From contig NZ_CP020772.1 of the NCBI RefSeq assembly GCF_002097535.1, positions 1,054,001 to 1,118,000 of the forward strand: a stretch of 64,000 bases of DNA, in the 5' to 3' direction. The stretch is from Halobacillus mangrovi. GTDB taxonomy: Bacteria; Bacillota; Bacilli; Bacillales; Halobacillaceae. Shown piece by piece: positions 42,624-50,086 of this stretch; the first letter of the stretch is position 1; every line of letters starts with the position of its first letter. The notes beneath the pieces were generated by a model, which was given only the letters and a program-made list of their open reading frames with translations, was not told where the DNA came from and made no database searches. Both the position numbers and the translations under genes were made by a program.

Positions 42624-43364
42624 ATGATCGGATTACAGCTGTATTCGTTGAAGGAACTTACGGAAAAAGACTTTTTAGGCACACTAAAACGCGTTGGAGA
42701 AGCTGGCTACGATGGCGTTGAATTTGCTGGATATTACGGGACTTCAAGTAGAACATTGAACGAAGCTTTAGAAGAGTATGGATTAAAAACAGTTGGCAGC
42801 CATATTGGGATTGAGGATTTAGAGGAGAATCTGGATAGAGTGATGGACTATTCGCTAGAAATAGGAAATCCATCTATCATTTGTCCAGGATTGCCAGAGG
42901 AGTATCGGAACAGTGCCGATGCCTATAAACGTATGGCTGAACTTTTTAATCGAGTCGGAGAACGCTGTAAGGAAAACGGTCTCGTATTTGGATATCATAA
43001 CCACGATTTTGAATTCCAAACCATTGAAGAAAAAACAGGGCTTCAATATCTAATTGATGAAACAGAGAAAGACCTCGTCTTTTTTGAATTGGATACGTAC
43101 TGGGCAGAAGTATGCGGAGTTCGTTCTGTTGATTTAATCAAACAACTAAAAAATCGTTGTAAATGGTTGCATTTAAAGGATATGAACAACTGGAAAGAGA
43201 AAAGAAATGTAGAAGTAGGAAGCGGGATCATGAATTTTCCAGAGATCGTTTCGGCGGGGCAGTCGCAAGGAGTTGAGTGGTACACGGTCGAACAGGAAGC
43301 GTTCGACATCGATCAAATGGAAAGCGTTGAAATCAGTCTTCGTTACTTACGAGGGATCTTATAG
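42624..43364 (+). CDS. Sugar phosphate isomerase/epimerase family (xylose-isomerase-like TIM barrel)
   Basis: About 246 residues of the AP-endonuclease-2/IolE/IolI type: IGLQLYSLKELTEKDFLGTL, GYDGVEFAGYYG, FGYHNHDFEF, FFELDTYWAEVCG and HLKDMN, with His, Glu and Asp metal ligands in place. Start ATG 42624 follows GAGGAG by 11 bases; GTG 42612 and TTG 42615 are alternatives. With the adjacent Gfo/Idh/MocA dehydrogenase it resembles pairs that interconvert keto-sugars in catabolism of unusual glycosides (for example via 3-keto intermediates). Exact reaction unknown. Confidence 0.88.
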   Translation: MIGLQLYSLKELTEKDFLGTLKRVGEAGYDGVEFAGYYGTSSRTLNEALEEYGLKTVGSHIGIEDLEENLDRVMDYSLEIGNPSIICPGLPEEYRNSADAYKRMAELFNRVGERCKENGLVFGYHNHDFEFQTIEEKTGLQYLIDETEKDLVFFELDTYWAEVCGVRSVDLIKQLKNRCKWLHLKDMNNWKEKRNVEVGSGIMNFPEIVSAGQSQGVEWYTVEQEAFDIDQMESVEISLRYLRGIL

Positions 43365-43376
43365 GAGGAACATTCT

Positions 43377-44456
43377 ATGTCAAAATTGAAGATTGCTATT
43401 ATTGGTTGTGGCGGTATTGCGAATGAAAAACAGATGCCTAGCTTGTCTAAGCTTGATACTGTTGAGATGATCGCTTTTTGTGACCTGGTCGAGGAGCGTG
43501 CAGTCAAAGCGGCTGCTACATTTGGTTTGGAGGAAGCAACAGTTTATACAGATTTTAAAGAGTTACTGGAAAAGGAAACGCTTGATGTCGTGCACGTTTG
43601 TACACCGAATAAAAGCCACGCTGAAATTTCCATTGCTGCTCTTGAAGCTGGAACTCATGTCATGTGTGAAAAGCCAATGGCGAAAACAGCAGTGGAAGCA
43701 CGTGAAATGGTTGATGTGGCTAAACGTACAGGAAAGAAGCTCACCATCGGATATAACAATCGTTTCCGTGAGGATTCTTTATATATGAAGGATGTGTGTG
43801 AAAGCGGCGAGCTTGGTGATGTGTATTTTGCGAAGGCTCATGCGATTCGTCGCCGTGCCGTTCCTACGTGGGGAGTATTTTTAAACGAAGAGGAGCAGGG
43901 GGGCGGACCATTGATCGATATCGGAACCCATGCCCTCGATTTAACCCTGTGGATGCTGGACAACTATGACGTGAAAAGTGTGGTAGGGAATGTCTATCAC
44001 AAGCTTTCTGATCAAGAGAGTAAAGCCAATGCATTCGGTCCATGGGATGCTAAGGAGTTCAGCGTCGAAGATTCAGCATTTGGAATGATTACGATGAAAA
44101 ATGGAGCAACCGTCATTCTCGAATCAAGCTGGGCTCTTAATACACTTGATGTAGGAGAAGCTCAAACTACACTATGCGGAACACGCGGCGGCGCAGACAT
44201 GAAAGACGGATTGAGAATTAACGGTGAAAAACACGGGAAACTCCACACCACAAAACCGGATCTCGGAGCTGGAGGCGTTGCCTTTTTTGATGGGGAAGTA
44301 GAGAGTGATGCGGACCGTGAAGCGAGACTATGGATAGAATCCATTTTGAATGGTACGGAACCCGTTGTGAAGCCAGAACAGGCGCTAGTGGTGAGTGAAA
44401 TTCTTGAGGCTATCTATGAATCTGCGAGAACTGGGAAGGCTGTTTATTTCAACTAG
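43377..44456 (+). CDS. Gfo/Idh/MocA family NAD(P)-dependent sugar dehydrogenase
   Basis: 359 residues. N-terminal Rossmann domain (LKIAIIGCGGIANEKQMPSL), the EKPMAK motif with catalytic Lys in GTHVMCEKPMAKTAVEA, then a C-terminal alpha/beta domain (GGGPLIDIGTHALDLTLWML) carrying the conserved D-x3-H pair. It oxidises or reduces a sugar hydroxyl; the substrate is presumably the unit released by GH130/DUF1861. AGGAGG precedes the ATG. Last gene of the operon. Confidence 0.92.
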   Translation: MSKLKIAIIGCGGIANEKQMPSLSKLDTVEMIAFCDLVEERAVKAAATFGLEEATVYTDFKELLEKETLDVVHVCTPNKSHAEISIAALEAGTHVMCEKPMAKTAVEAREMVDVAKRTGKKLTIGYNNRFREDSLYMKDVCESGELGDVYFAKAHAIRRRAVPTWGVFLNEEEQGGGPLIDIGTHALDLTLWMLDNYDVKSVVGNVYHKLSDQESKANAFGPWDAKEFSVEDSAFGMITMKNGATVILESSWALNTLDVGEAQTTLCGTRGGADMKDGLRINGEKHGKLHTTKPDLGAGGVAFFDGEVESDADREARLWIESILNGTEPVVKPEQALVVSEILEAIYESARTGKAVYFN

Positions 44457-44464
44457 TTTAGAAA

Positions 44465-44505
44465 AGAGACTATAAGATCGTTTAGCGATTTATAGTCTCT
44501 TTTTG
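44465..44505 (+). terminator. Rho-independent terminator of the GH130 operon
   Basis: AGAGACTATAA (44465-44475) pairs with TTATAGTCTCT (44490-44500), then TTTTTG. The perfect 11-bp stem could also act for the convergent gene at 44518. Confidence 0.9.
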
Positions 44506-44517
44506 TATTCAATTATT

Positions 44518-44802
44518 TTATATGTTTTTGAACTTATATACATCTCTTGATTCAATCAAGTCTTCGGTATTTTTCCGATACGTTTTATAGTGGTCCGTCT
44601 CAATATGTTCTTCTACAGCATCCTCATCTTCCCATACCTCGTAGATAAGCAAGGTATCGTCTTCAAGTGACTGATGAAGGTCATATTGAATGCAGCTTTT
44701 CTCTTCTCTAGAAGCTTTCTTCACTTTCTCCAGTTCATGGATCAATGGTCGCGTTTGATTTTGCTTCGGCTTAAAAACGGCTGTTACGACTATATTTGTC
44801 AT
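44518..44802 (-). CDS. Antibiotic biosynthesis monooxygenase (ABM) domain protein
   Basis: A 94-residue ferredoxin-like ABM protein: TNIVVTAVFKPKQNQTRPLI, EKSCIQYDLHQSLEDDTLLI, YEVWEDEDAVEEHIETDHYK. Relatives include YgiN-like quinol monooxygenases and small dimeric enzymes of unknown substrate. Start ATG 44802 is supported by AAGGGG nine bases upstream; an ATG at 44859 would add unconserved residues. Monocistronic, convergent with the upstream operon. Confidence 0.88.
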   Translation of the reverse strand: MTNIVVTAVFKPKQNQTRPLIHELEKVKKASREEKSCIQYDLHQSLEDDTLLIYEVWEDEDAVEEHIETDHYKTYRKNTEDLIESRDVYKFKNI

Positions 44803-44990
44803 ACTTGAACGCCCCTTATCATTTTTATCAACTTTACCATACGAACCTGGGATTCGCACAAATCCGAACTGCCCCTCTACTAAAGGATGTGAGCAAATGA
44901 TTTTCGGTTTCTTCTATATAGATGGTATAACATACATGTGGTCGATGAAGACTACATCAGAAAAGGATCCAATTGAAGGAGGCAAAACCA

Positions 44991-45659
44991 ATGAGTAACA
45001 AACGAGTACTAATGGTTGTAACCAATCACACCAAGATTACAGACGATCATAAAACAGGCCTATGGCTGGAAGAATATGCGGTGCCTTACAACGCCTTCAA
45101 AGAACAAGGCTACGATGTAAAAGTAACAAGCATCCAAGGTGGCGAAGTTCCACTGGATCCAAACAGTATTCCAGAAGAGGAAGTAGCGGAATGGGCGGAA
45201 GCTAAAGAGCAGTTGAAAGATACAGCTAAGCTTTCTAAAGAAGACGCTGAAGGTTTTTATGGCATTTTCCTTCCGGGTGGACATGGAACAATGTTCGACT
45301 TTCCTGATAGTGAAACATTACAATATGTACTGCAAAAGCATGCCGAACAAGGTAACGTCATTGGCTCTGTTTGCCACGGTCCAAGCGGTCTTGTGAATGC
45401 AACTTACGAAGACGGTACGCCAATTGTAAAAGGGAAAAAGATAGCAGGCTTCACAGACTCTGAAGAGATCGGCATGGGCTTAGATGTTCATATGCCATTC
45501 ATGCTAGAGACAGAGCTTCGCAACAAAGGAGCGAACTTCTCTAAAGGTGAAGATTGGACAGCTCATGCAGTCCGTGATGGCAACTTGGTTACTGGGCAAA
45601 ACCCGATGTCGAGTGAAAGTGCTGCTGAAAAAATGGTAGAAGCCTTGAATGAAAAATAA
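44991..45659 (+). CDS. DJ-1/PfpI (class I glutamine amidotransferase-like) protein
   Basis: 222 residues with the Hsp31-like subgroup arrangement: GLWLEEYAVPYNAFKEQGYD, FLPGGHGTMFDFPDSETLQY, and nucleophile Cys128 in GSVCHGPSGLVNA with the adjacent His; FTDSEEIGMGLD follows. Such proteins act as glyoxalase III/deglycase-like or chaperone-like stress proteins. GGAGG eight bases before ATG 44991 fixes the start; an upstream in-frame ATG at 44973 is less likely. Monocistronic. Confidence 0.92.
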   Translation: MSNKRVLMVVTNHTKITDDHKTGLWLEEYAVPYNAFKEQGYDVKVTSIQGGEVPLDPNSIPEEEVAEWAEAKEQLKDTAKLSKEDAEGFYGIFLPGGHGTMFDFPDSETLQYVLQKHAEQGNVIGSVCHGPSGLVNATYEDGTPIVKGKKIAGFTDSEEIGMGLDVHMPFMLETELRNKGANFSKGEDWTAHAVRDGNLVTGQNPMSSESAAEKMVEALNEK

Positions 45660-45675
45660 TAGATTTTATAGAAGG

Positions 45676-45705
45676 GTCCCCTCTTTATAAGAGGGGACTT
45701 TCTTT
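45676..45705 (+). terminator. Rho-independent terminator of the DJ-1/PfpI gene
   Basis: GTCCCCTCTT and AAGAGGGGAC form a perfect 10-bp stem with a 3-base loop, followed by TTTCTTT. The next 190 bases are AT-rich and hold no gene I can support. Confidence 0.92.
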
Positions 45706-45899
45706 ATGAAGGAATAGTCGTCATTAAGAACTGATGATATGGAACCAGTTGTTCTCTATATTGAAAAAGGGAATAAGAGGAAATGGAAGGTAATTAATGA
45801 AAAATAGAGATTCCTTATCATTTATTATATTATTCTATAAAAATTAGTTGTTTTTTGAACTTTATAATCCAAACTTAACCATTTATAATGATAGCAACA

Positions 45900-45971
45900 G
45901 TTCTAAATAATGAACTGAAGGACTATTGATTCATTATTATTTTTTTGAGTTGGATGTTCTCTTTAAAGAAC
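45900..45971 (+). promoter_or_regulatory. Two SinR-like inverted operators before PHP copy 2
   Basis: GTTCTAAATAATGAAC at 45900-45915 (imperfect) and GTTCTCTTTAAAGAAC at 45956-45971 (arms GTTCTCT and AAAGAAC). The SinR recognition box is GTTCTYT, and inverted pairs of it occur in matrix-gene operators of Bacillus. A related GTTTTTTGAAC lies at 45850-45860. The second site sits 47 bases before the ATG. Confidence 0.6.
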
Positions 45972-46018
45972 TAATGATTATAGAGATTGTTAACAAGAGT
46001 ATAGGAGAGGTGTTCAGA

Positions 46019-46786
46019 ATGATTGATTTGCATTGCCATATTCTCCCCGGTGTAGACGACGGGGCACAAACTTTAGAAGATAGCATCGAAATGGCAAAAG
46101 AGGCCGTGAAGGAGGGCATTGAAACCATTGTCGCTACTCCGCAGCATATGACGAGTAACTTTCATAACGCCAATCATTCCATCATTAGTAAAGTGAAGGA
46201 TTTAAACAGAGAACTTAAAGCACAAGGAATTCCACTTGAGGTTTTGTACGGACAGGAAGTGAGAATGAACAGTGAAATTATGAGTGCTCTTGAGGCAGAA
46301 GAGCTTCTTTCTGTTAATCATAAAAGTAAGTATATCTTTATTGAGCTGCCGTACAATATGATGCCTAATTACGCCAAAAATGTTCTATATGAACTGCAGC
46401 TTGCAGGATACAAGCCGATTCTTGCTCATCCGGAAAGAAATAAAGTGATTCAGGAACAACCTGACCTTCTCTATCATTTTGTTAGGAATGGAGCCATTAC
46501 GCAAGTAACGGCTGGCAGTATCGTAGGAAAGTATGGACGCCCTGCTCAAAAGTTAGCGTTCAACATGATTGAACATAATCTGGCACACGTGATCGCTTCG
46601 GATGCGCGTGACACGAAGAAGAAAAAGTTCTACATGAAAGCCGCGTATGATAAAATGCAGAAAAAGTATGGAGCCGATACAGTTTATCAGTTTATGGAAA
46701 ATGCTCATGTTATCCTAGATGGTGAGATGGTTTATACAGATCCGCCTGAGCGGATGAAAGCGAAAAAAGGGATAGGCATATTTTAA
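46019..46786 (+). CDS. PHP-domain tyrosine-protein phosphatase (CpsB/YwqE family), copy 2
   Basis: 255 residues: IDLHCHILPGVDDGAQTLED, VATPQHMTSNF, AHPERNKVIQ and VIASDARDTKKKK. The metal-binding set is intact. ATG 46019 lies eight bases after GGAGAGGTG; reading on from a TTG at 45926 would add unrelated residues over the operator region. It is paralogous to the gene at 31256. Sitting just before the exopolysaccharide cluster and behind the same GTTCTTT boxes, it is the likely phosphatase partner of the Wzz/BY-kinase-like pair at 53-54 kb. Confidence 0.93.
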   Translation: MIDLHCHILPGVDDGAQTLEDSIEMAKEAVKEGIETIVATPQHMTSNFHNANHSIISKVKDLNRELKAQGIPLEVLYGQEVRMNSEIMSALEAEELLSVNHKSKYIFIELPYNMMPNYAKNVLYELQLAGYKPILAHPERNKVIQEQPDLLYHFVRNGAITQVTAGSIVGKYGRPAQKLAFNMIEHNLAHVIASDARDTKKKKFYMKAAYDKMQKKYGADTVYQFMENAHVILDGEMVYTDPPERMKAKKGIGIF

Positions 46787-46804
46787 TAGTGATATCCGTT
46801 CCTG

Positions 46805-46845
46805 AAAAGAAGAAGCGTCCTCGATGGACGCTTCTTCTTTTCTCA
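46805..46845. terminator. Bidirectional Rho-independent terminator
   Basis: AAAAGAAGAAGCGTCC (46805-46820) pairs perfectly with GGACGCTTCTTCTTTT (46826-46841), a 16-bp stem. The terminal T-run on the plus strand and, symmetrically, on the minus strand lets it serve both the phosphatase and the convergent beta-helix gene. Confidence 0.9.
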
Positions 46846-46876
46846 TAGTGAGATTTATCTTCAATAGAACAGCAGT

Positions 46877-47707
46877 TTATAGATTGACCCTATTTCGCTG
46901 TCCCCTGTCGATAATTTGGTTGTCCGAAACAGAGGGGATATATAGTGTGGTATCCATACTGTTAGCGGTCAACTCGATCACAGGGGTAGAGGGGACATCC
47001 CACGCCATCCCATGAATATAGTTGAATTGTCCACTAACTTTAAGGATTTTTGTGGTCACCGACGTGGGCTGAATTTGGAGATTTTGAAATTGATTCCCGC
47101 TAATTTCATTAGGAATCGTAGAATTGCTAGTCATCATGATCATTTCAATGCAATCATCAAGCGACAAGTTGAGGAAACGGTTTGCATTGATCCAGGCGAA
47201 CCCACTAGATGGGCGATTAGCAACCATTTTTAAGGCGGTCCTCAACCCGGCAATTTTTATATTCTCAAAATCCACGAACGAAATTTCATGACCAGGTCCC
47301 CCGGAAAAGAGGGATATTCCCGTACCCTTGTGACTACTATGCCAATGGACGATATTAATATTTTTAATTTGGGTCCTGTTCCATACGTTGTAATACTTGT
47401 ATTTCCCGTTTAAGTAAATAACTTCTGAAGCAAATGCAGGATCGTCTATGGCAATGTAGGCTCCCTCAAGGGAAGCGTTGTTTTGAACTTCCAACACGCG
47501 AAAGTTCCCCTTAACAATGAACTGGCTTCCATAATTGAACAGTAATTTGATGCCTTTTTTAATGACTATTGGTGCTGTGATGAGATAACTTTTATTTCCC
47601 AAGATCACGGTCTTCCCTTTATTATTACTGGCAAAGTCAATGGCCGCCTGTATTTTCAAAGAGTCATTCGCACCTGTGAAGTCTTCAACATAGATGTCTT
47701 CAATCAT
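46877..47707 (-). CDS. Right-handed beta-helix (pectate-lyase-like) protein, no signal peptide
   Basis: 276 residues beginning with the pectate-lyase-3-like motif (DFTGANDSLKIQAAIDFASN) and continuing with parallel beta-helix repeats (NANRFLNLSLDDCIEMI; STIPNEISGNQFQNLQIQ). It is clearly paralogous to the protein at 51468 (shared NRF-N-LDDC, TIPNE-SGN-F-NLQIQ and GM-WD blocks) but lacks that protein's N-terminal membrane anchor. These folds occur in polysaccharide lyases, epimerases and hydrolases; no catalytic residues are obvious. It is transcribed away from the exopolysaccharide operon, with a SinR-like box upstream. Confidence 0.8.
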   Translation of the reverse strand: MIEDIYVEDFTGANDSLKIQAAIDFASNNKGKTVILGNKSYLITAPIVIKKGIKLLFNYGSQFIVKGNFRVLEVQNNASLEGAYIAIDDPAFASEVIYLNGKYKYYNVWNRTQIKNINIVHWHSSHKGTGISLFSGGPGHEISFVDFENIKIAGLRTALKMVANRPSSGFAWINANRFLNLSLDDCIEMIMMTSNSTIPNEISGNQFQNLQIQPTSVTTKILKVSGQFNYIHGMAWDVPSTPVIELTANSMDTTLYIPSVSDNQIIDRGQRNRVNL

Positions 47708-47775
47708 CTTTTGTTCCTACTTTCCTTTAATTAGCATTACTCCTTTAGCTTATAGATGTAAAGGTTTCAAGAATA

Positions 47776-47791
47776 GTTCTTTATAATGTAC
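47776..47791 (-). promoter_or_regulatory. SinR-like operator upstream of the minus-strand beta-helix gene
   Basis: GTTCTTTATAATGTAC differs at two positions from the perfect palindrome GTTCTTTATAAAGAAC found at 48051. It lies 69 bases upstream of the gene's start, a plausible promoter position. Confidence 0.5.
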
Positions 47792-47838
47792 GAGAACCTG
47801 TAAAGGTAATGCTTATGTTCTATATTATTCTAGTAATT

Positions 47839-47887
47839 TACTAGGAGTTCCGAAATTGGACGGGGTTTATTTTCGGAACTCCTAGTA
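47839..47887. repeat. 17-bp perfect inverted repeat in the divergent control region
   Basis: TACTAGGAGTTCCGAAA (47839-47855) and TTTCGGAACTCCTAGTA (47871-47887) are perfect complements around a 15-base GC-richer loop. Neither side has a T-run, so it is not an ordinary terminator. TAGTAA at 47831 offers a competing pairing with TTACTA at 47838-47843. Between it and 48050 (47888-48050) I see no gene or motif. Confidence 0.7.
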
Positions 47888-48050
47888 GCTATTGAAATCA
47901 ACCAACTGTACTATTTTTCCTCAATATTCGAGCTTTACGATCTTCCCTGAGTTGTTTTGACTCTTCCAAATAGCTCAGACCCCTCTACTGCCTTCTCTAA
48001 CTAGGTTTCTTCATATCCGTTTCGCAAAAAAAGTAAAATAATCAACGAAA

Positions 48051-48113
48051 GTTCTTTATAAAGAACGAGAAATCTGTTAATATACATTCAAGGTTGAGTT
48101 CTTCATAAAGAAC
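48051..48113 (+). promoter_or_regulatory. Tandem SinR-like palindromic operators of the EPS operon
   Basis: GTTCTTTATAAAGAAC at 48051-48066 is a perfect 16-bp palindrome, and GTTCTTCATAAAGAAC at 48098-48113 has one mismatch; centres are 47 bp apart. TTAATATACATT between them contains the only -10-like sequence. Each arm matches the GTTCTYT box of SinR. They lie 45-107 bases before the TTG start of the first EPS gene. Confidence 0.7.
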
Positions 48114-48157
48114 GAAATTGAAGCAGCTACAAAAAAGAATTTATGGAGGTGCGGGTT

Positions 48158-48826
48158 TTGACAGTAAAAATGGAGAAAAGAAAGGAAATCAGAAGGGTCG
48201 CTGCTGAAGCAGAATTGTTCCTTATTAAAAACAGGTCTTTATCATCTGCTCCATATGTTTTTGCCCGAAGGTTCATTGACATTGTTCTGGCTATTGCTGG
48301 TTTAGTCATATTCATACCTCTTCTTCTTATTTTATCGATCGCTATTAAAGTGGATTCGAAAGGCACCGTGTTTTACCCGCAAGAAAGAGTAGGGATGCTG
48401 GGGAAACCTTTCCTGTTGCTTAAACTGAGAACGATGAAGATGGATGCTGAGAAAGATGGACCAAGATGGGCAGAGATTGATGATCCCCGTGTGACCAGAG
48501 TCGGAAAAATTCTCAGAAAAACCAGATTGGATGAACTTCCACAGCTAATTAACGTTTTAAAGGGTGAGATGAGCTTTATCGGTCCAAGGCCGGAACGCCC
48601 AGTTTTTACGGAAATTTTCAATCAAGAAACCCCGGGATTTGTTAACCGTCTCGCTGTGAAACCTGGACTAACAGGATGGGCTCAAGTAAACGGCGGATAT
48701 GATATCTCTCCTGAGGAAAAGCTTGCTTACGATCTAGAGTATATTCGCAAGAGCAGCATCCTCCTTGATATAAAAATATTACTGCTGACATTTAAAATTG
48801 TTTTTACTGGAAAAGGTGCTAGATAA
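48158..48826 (+). CDS. Undecaprenyl-phosphate sugar phosphotransferase (bacterial sugar transferase)
   Basis: About 222 residues of the small (catalytic-domain-only) polyisoprenyl-phosphate hexose-1-phosphate transferase type: one membrane helix (IVLAIAGLVIFIPLLLI), then KVDSKGTVFYPQERVGMLGK, LRTMKMDAE, RKTRLDELPQLINVLKGEMS and FIGPRPERP. It starts repeat-unit assembly by putting the first sugar phosphate on undecaprenyl phosphate. The start is TTG 48158: GGAGGTG lies six bases ahead, and the ATG at 48143 is part of that ribosome site. First gene of the EPS operon. Confidence 0.93.
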   Translation: MTVKMEKRKEIRRVAAEAELFLIKNRSLSSAPYVFARRFIDIVLAIAGLVIFIPLLLILSIAIKVDSKGTVFYPQERVGMLGKPFLLLKLRTMKMDAEKDGPRWAEIDDPRVTRVGKILRKTRLDELPQLINVLKGEMSFIGPRPERPVFTEIFNQETPGFVNRLAVKPGLTGWAQVNGGYDISPEEKLAYDLEYIRKSSILLDIKILLLTFKIVFTGKGAR

Positions 48827-48841
48827 ACAGGAGGGTTCAAC

Positions 48842-50071
48842 ATGGACGTATTGTACATGTCGGCTAGACCGCCATATCCACCCCATAAAGGGGACCAGCT
48901 GATTGCTTGGGAACAGATCAAACAATTAAAAGCTAATGGCCATCACGTTCAACTGCTTACGTTTGTAAAAACGAAGGAAGAAGGGGAGTTCATTAAGAAA
49001 AAGCTTTCTCCTTACTGTAAAGAAGTGATTGTCTTTCGGGTTCATCCAATACAAAAGCTGTTTCGGTCATTAAAGACGATTTATAATTTTAAACCGATTC
49101 AAGTCAATCTATTTTTCAATCCTAAAATAAAGAAACGTGTGATGGAGATTCATCGAAAGTTGAATCCGGATATGATTCATGTACAGACGGTCAGATTGGC
49201 GGAATATGTGATCGATACCAATAGCCCAAAGTGTATGGATATGATTGATGCATTGTCGCTGAATATGGAACGCCGTGCCAATAAGGAGAAGAAGTGGCTA
49301 AGACCAATATTCCAGCTGGAGTCACGGCTGATGAAGCGATATGAAGAATACATTTTAAAGAAATTTGACCGGACTACGATTGTTTCTGAGAAGGATAAAA
49401 CTTATTTAAACAACCCGCAAATTGTCGTTAATCCAAATGGAACATTCATTACGAAACAGCATCTTGCTGGCTATCCGTCGGTGGAAAAGGAAAAAATCAT
49501 CCTTTTTCATGGGAATATGCAGTATTATCCGAATGTCGAAGCTGTACTTGATTTTGTGAAAGACGTCTGGCCCCATATTCACCAGGCCTATCCGGACTAT
49601 AAATTCTACATCGTAGGAAAAGATCCGGTTAAGAGAGTTAAAGCGTTAAACGGCAAAGATAATGTGGTGGTGACCGGATTTGTTAAAGATATATGCATGC
49701 CTCTGAGGCAGGCGCAAATGGGGATTTATCCAATGAAGTCAGGGACAGGAATGCAGAACAAAATTGTGGAAGCGATGGCATGCGGATTGCCGACCATTGC
49801 TTCTCCAACAGCTTTGCAGGGTATTTCAGGAAGGCGTGGAGATGAACTGATTTGCACAGGGAATACGGAAGAAATAATTGCAGCTGTTAAACAGTTGATT
49901 GAAAAACCCGAATTACAAGAACGTTATTCCATCAGAGGGCAGGCCTTTGTCCGAAGCCATTATTCCTGGGAGAAAAACTGTAACAGGTTGATGAAAACTT
50001 GGCAGGAAGCTGAAAGGCATAGAAGGTCTGAGACATCAGAAGATTTGGAACCAGTGATTGTCCAATCATGA
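48842..50071 (+). CDS. Glycosyltransferase family 4 (EPS cluster)
   Basis: 409 residues of GT-B fold: VLYMSARPPYPPHKGDQLIA at the N terminus, an acceptor domain with IHVQTVRLAEYVI, and a donor site with FHGNMQYYPNVEAVLDF, FYIVGKDPVKRVKAL and GTGMQNKIVEAMACGLPTIA, where the E-x-M-A-x-G-L-P motif is conserved. It resembles the TIGR03087-like exopolysaccharide glycosyltransferases. CAGGAGGG precedes the ATG. It adds a later sugar to the lipid-linked intermediate. Confidence 0.92.
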   Translation: MDVLYMSARPPYPPHKGDQLIAWEQIKQLKANGHHVQLLTFVKTKEEGEFIKKKLSPYCKEVIVFRVHPIQKLFRSLKTIYNFKPIQVNLFFNPKIKKRVMEIHRKLNPDMIHVQTVRLAEYVIDTNSPKCMDMIDALSLNMERRANKEKKWLRPIFQLESRLMKRYEEYILKKFDRTTIVSEKDKTYLNNPQIVVNPNGTFITKQHLAGYPSVEKEKIILFHGNMQYYPNVEAVLDFVKDVWPHIHQAYPDYKFYIVGKDPVKRVKALNGKDNVVVTGFVKDICMPLRQAQMGIYPMKSGTGMQNKIVEAMACGLPTIASPTALQGISGRRGDELICTGNTEEIIAAVKQLIEKPELQERYSIRGQAFVRSHYSWEKNCNRLMKTWQEAERHRRSETSEDLEPVIVQS

Positions 50072-50086
50072 AAGGCGGTGGGTTAC

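Noticed and set aside
44908..44935. A possible sigma-B promoter (GGTTT ... TGGTAT) before the DJ-1/PfpI gene
   Set aside because: The spacer is about 10 bases, too short for sigma-B (about 13-15), and the -35 matches only partly.
45926..46018. An N-terminal extension of the second PHP phosphatase from TTG 45926
   Set aside because: It would translate through the operator-like boxes, has no ribosome site, and the family starts with the M-I-D-L-H motif at 46019.
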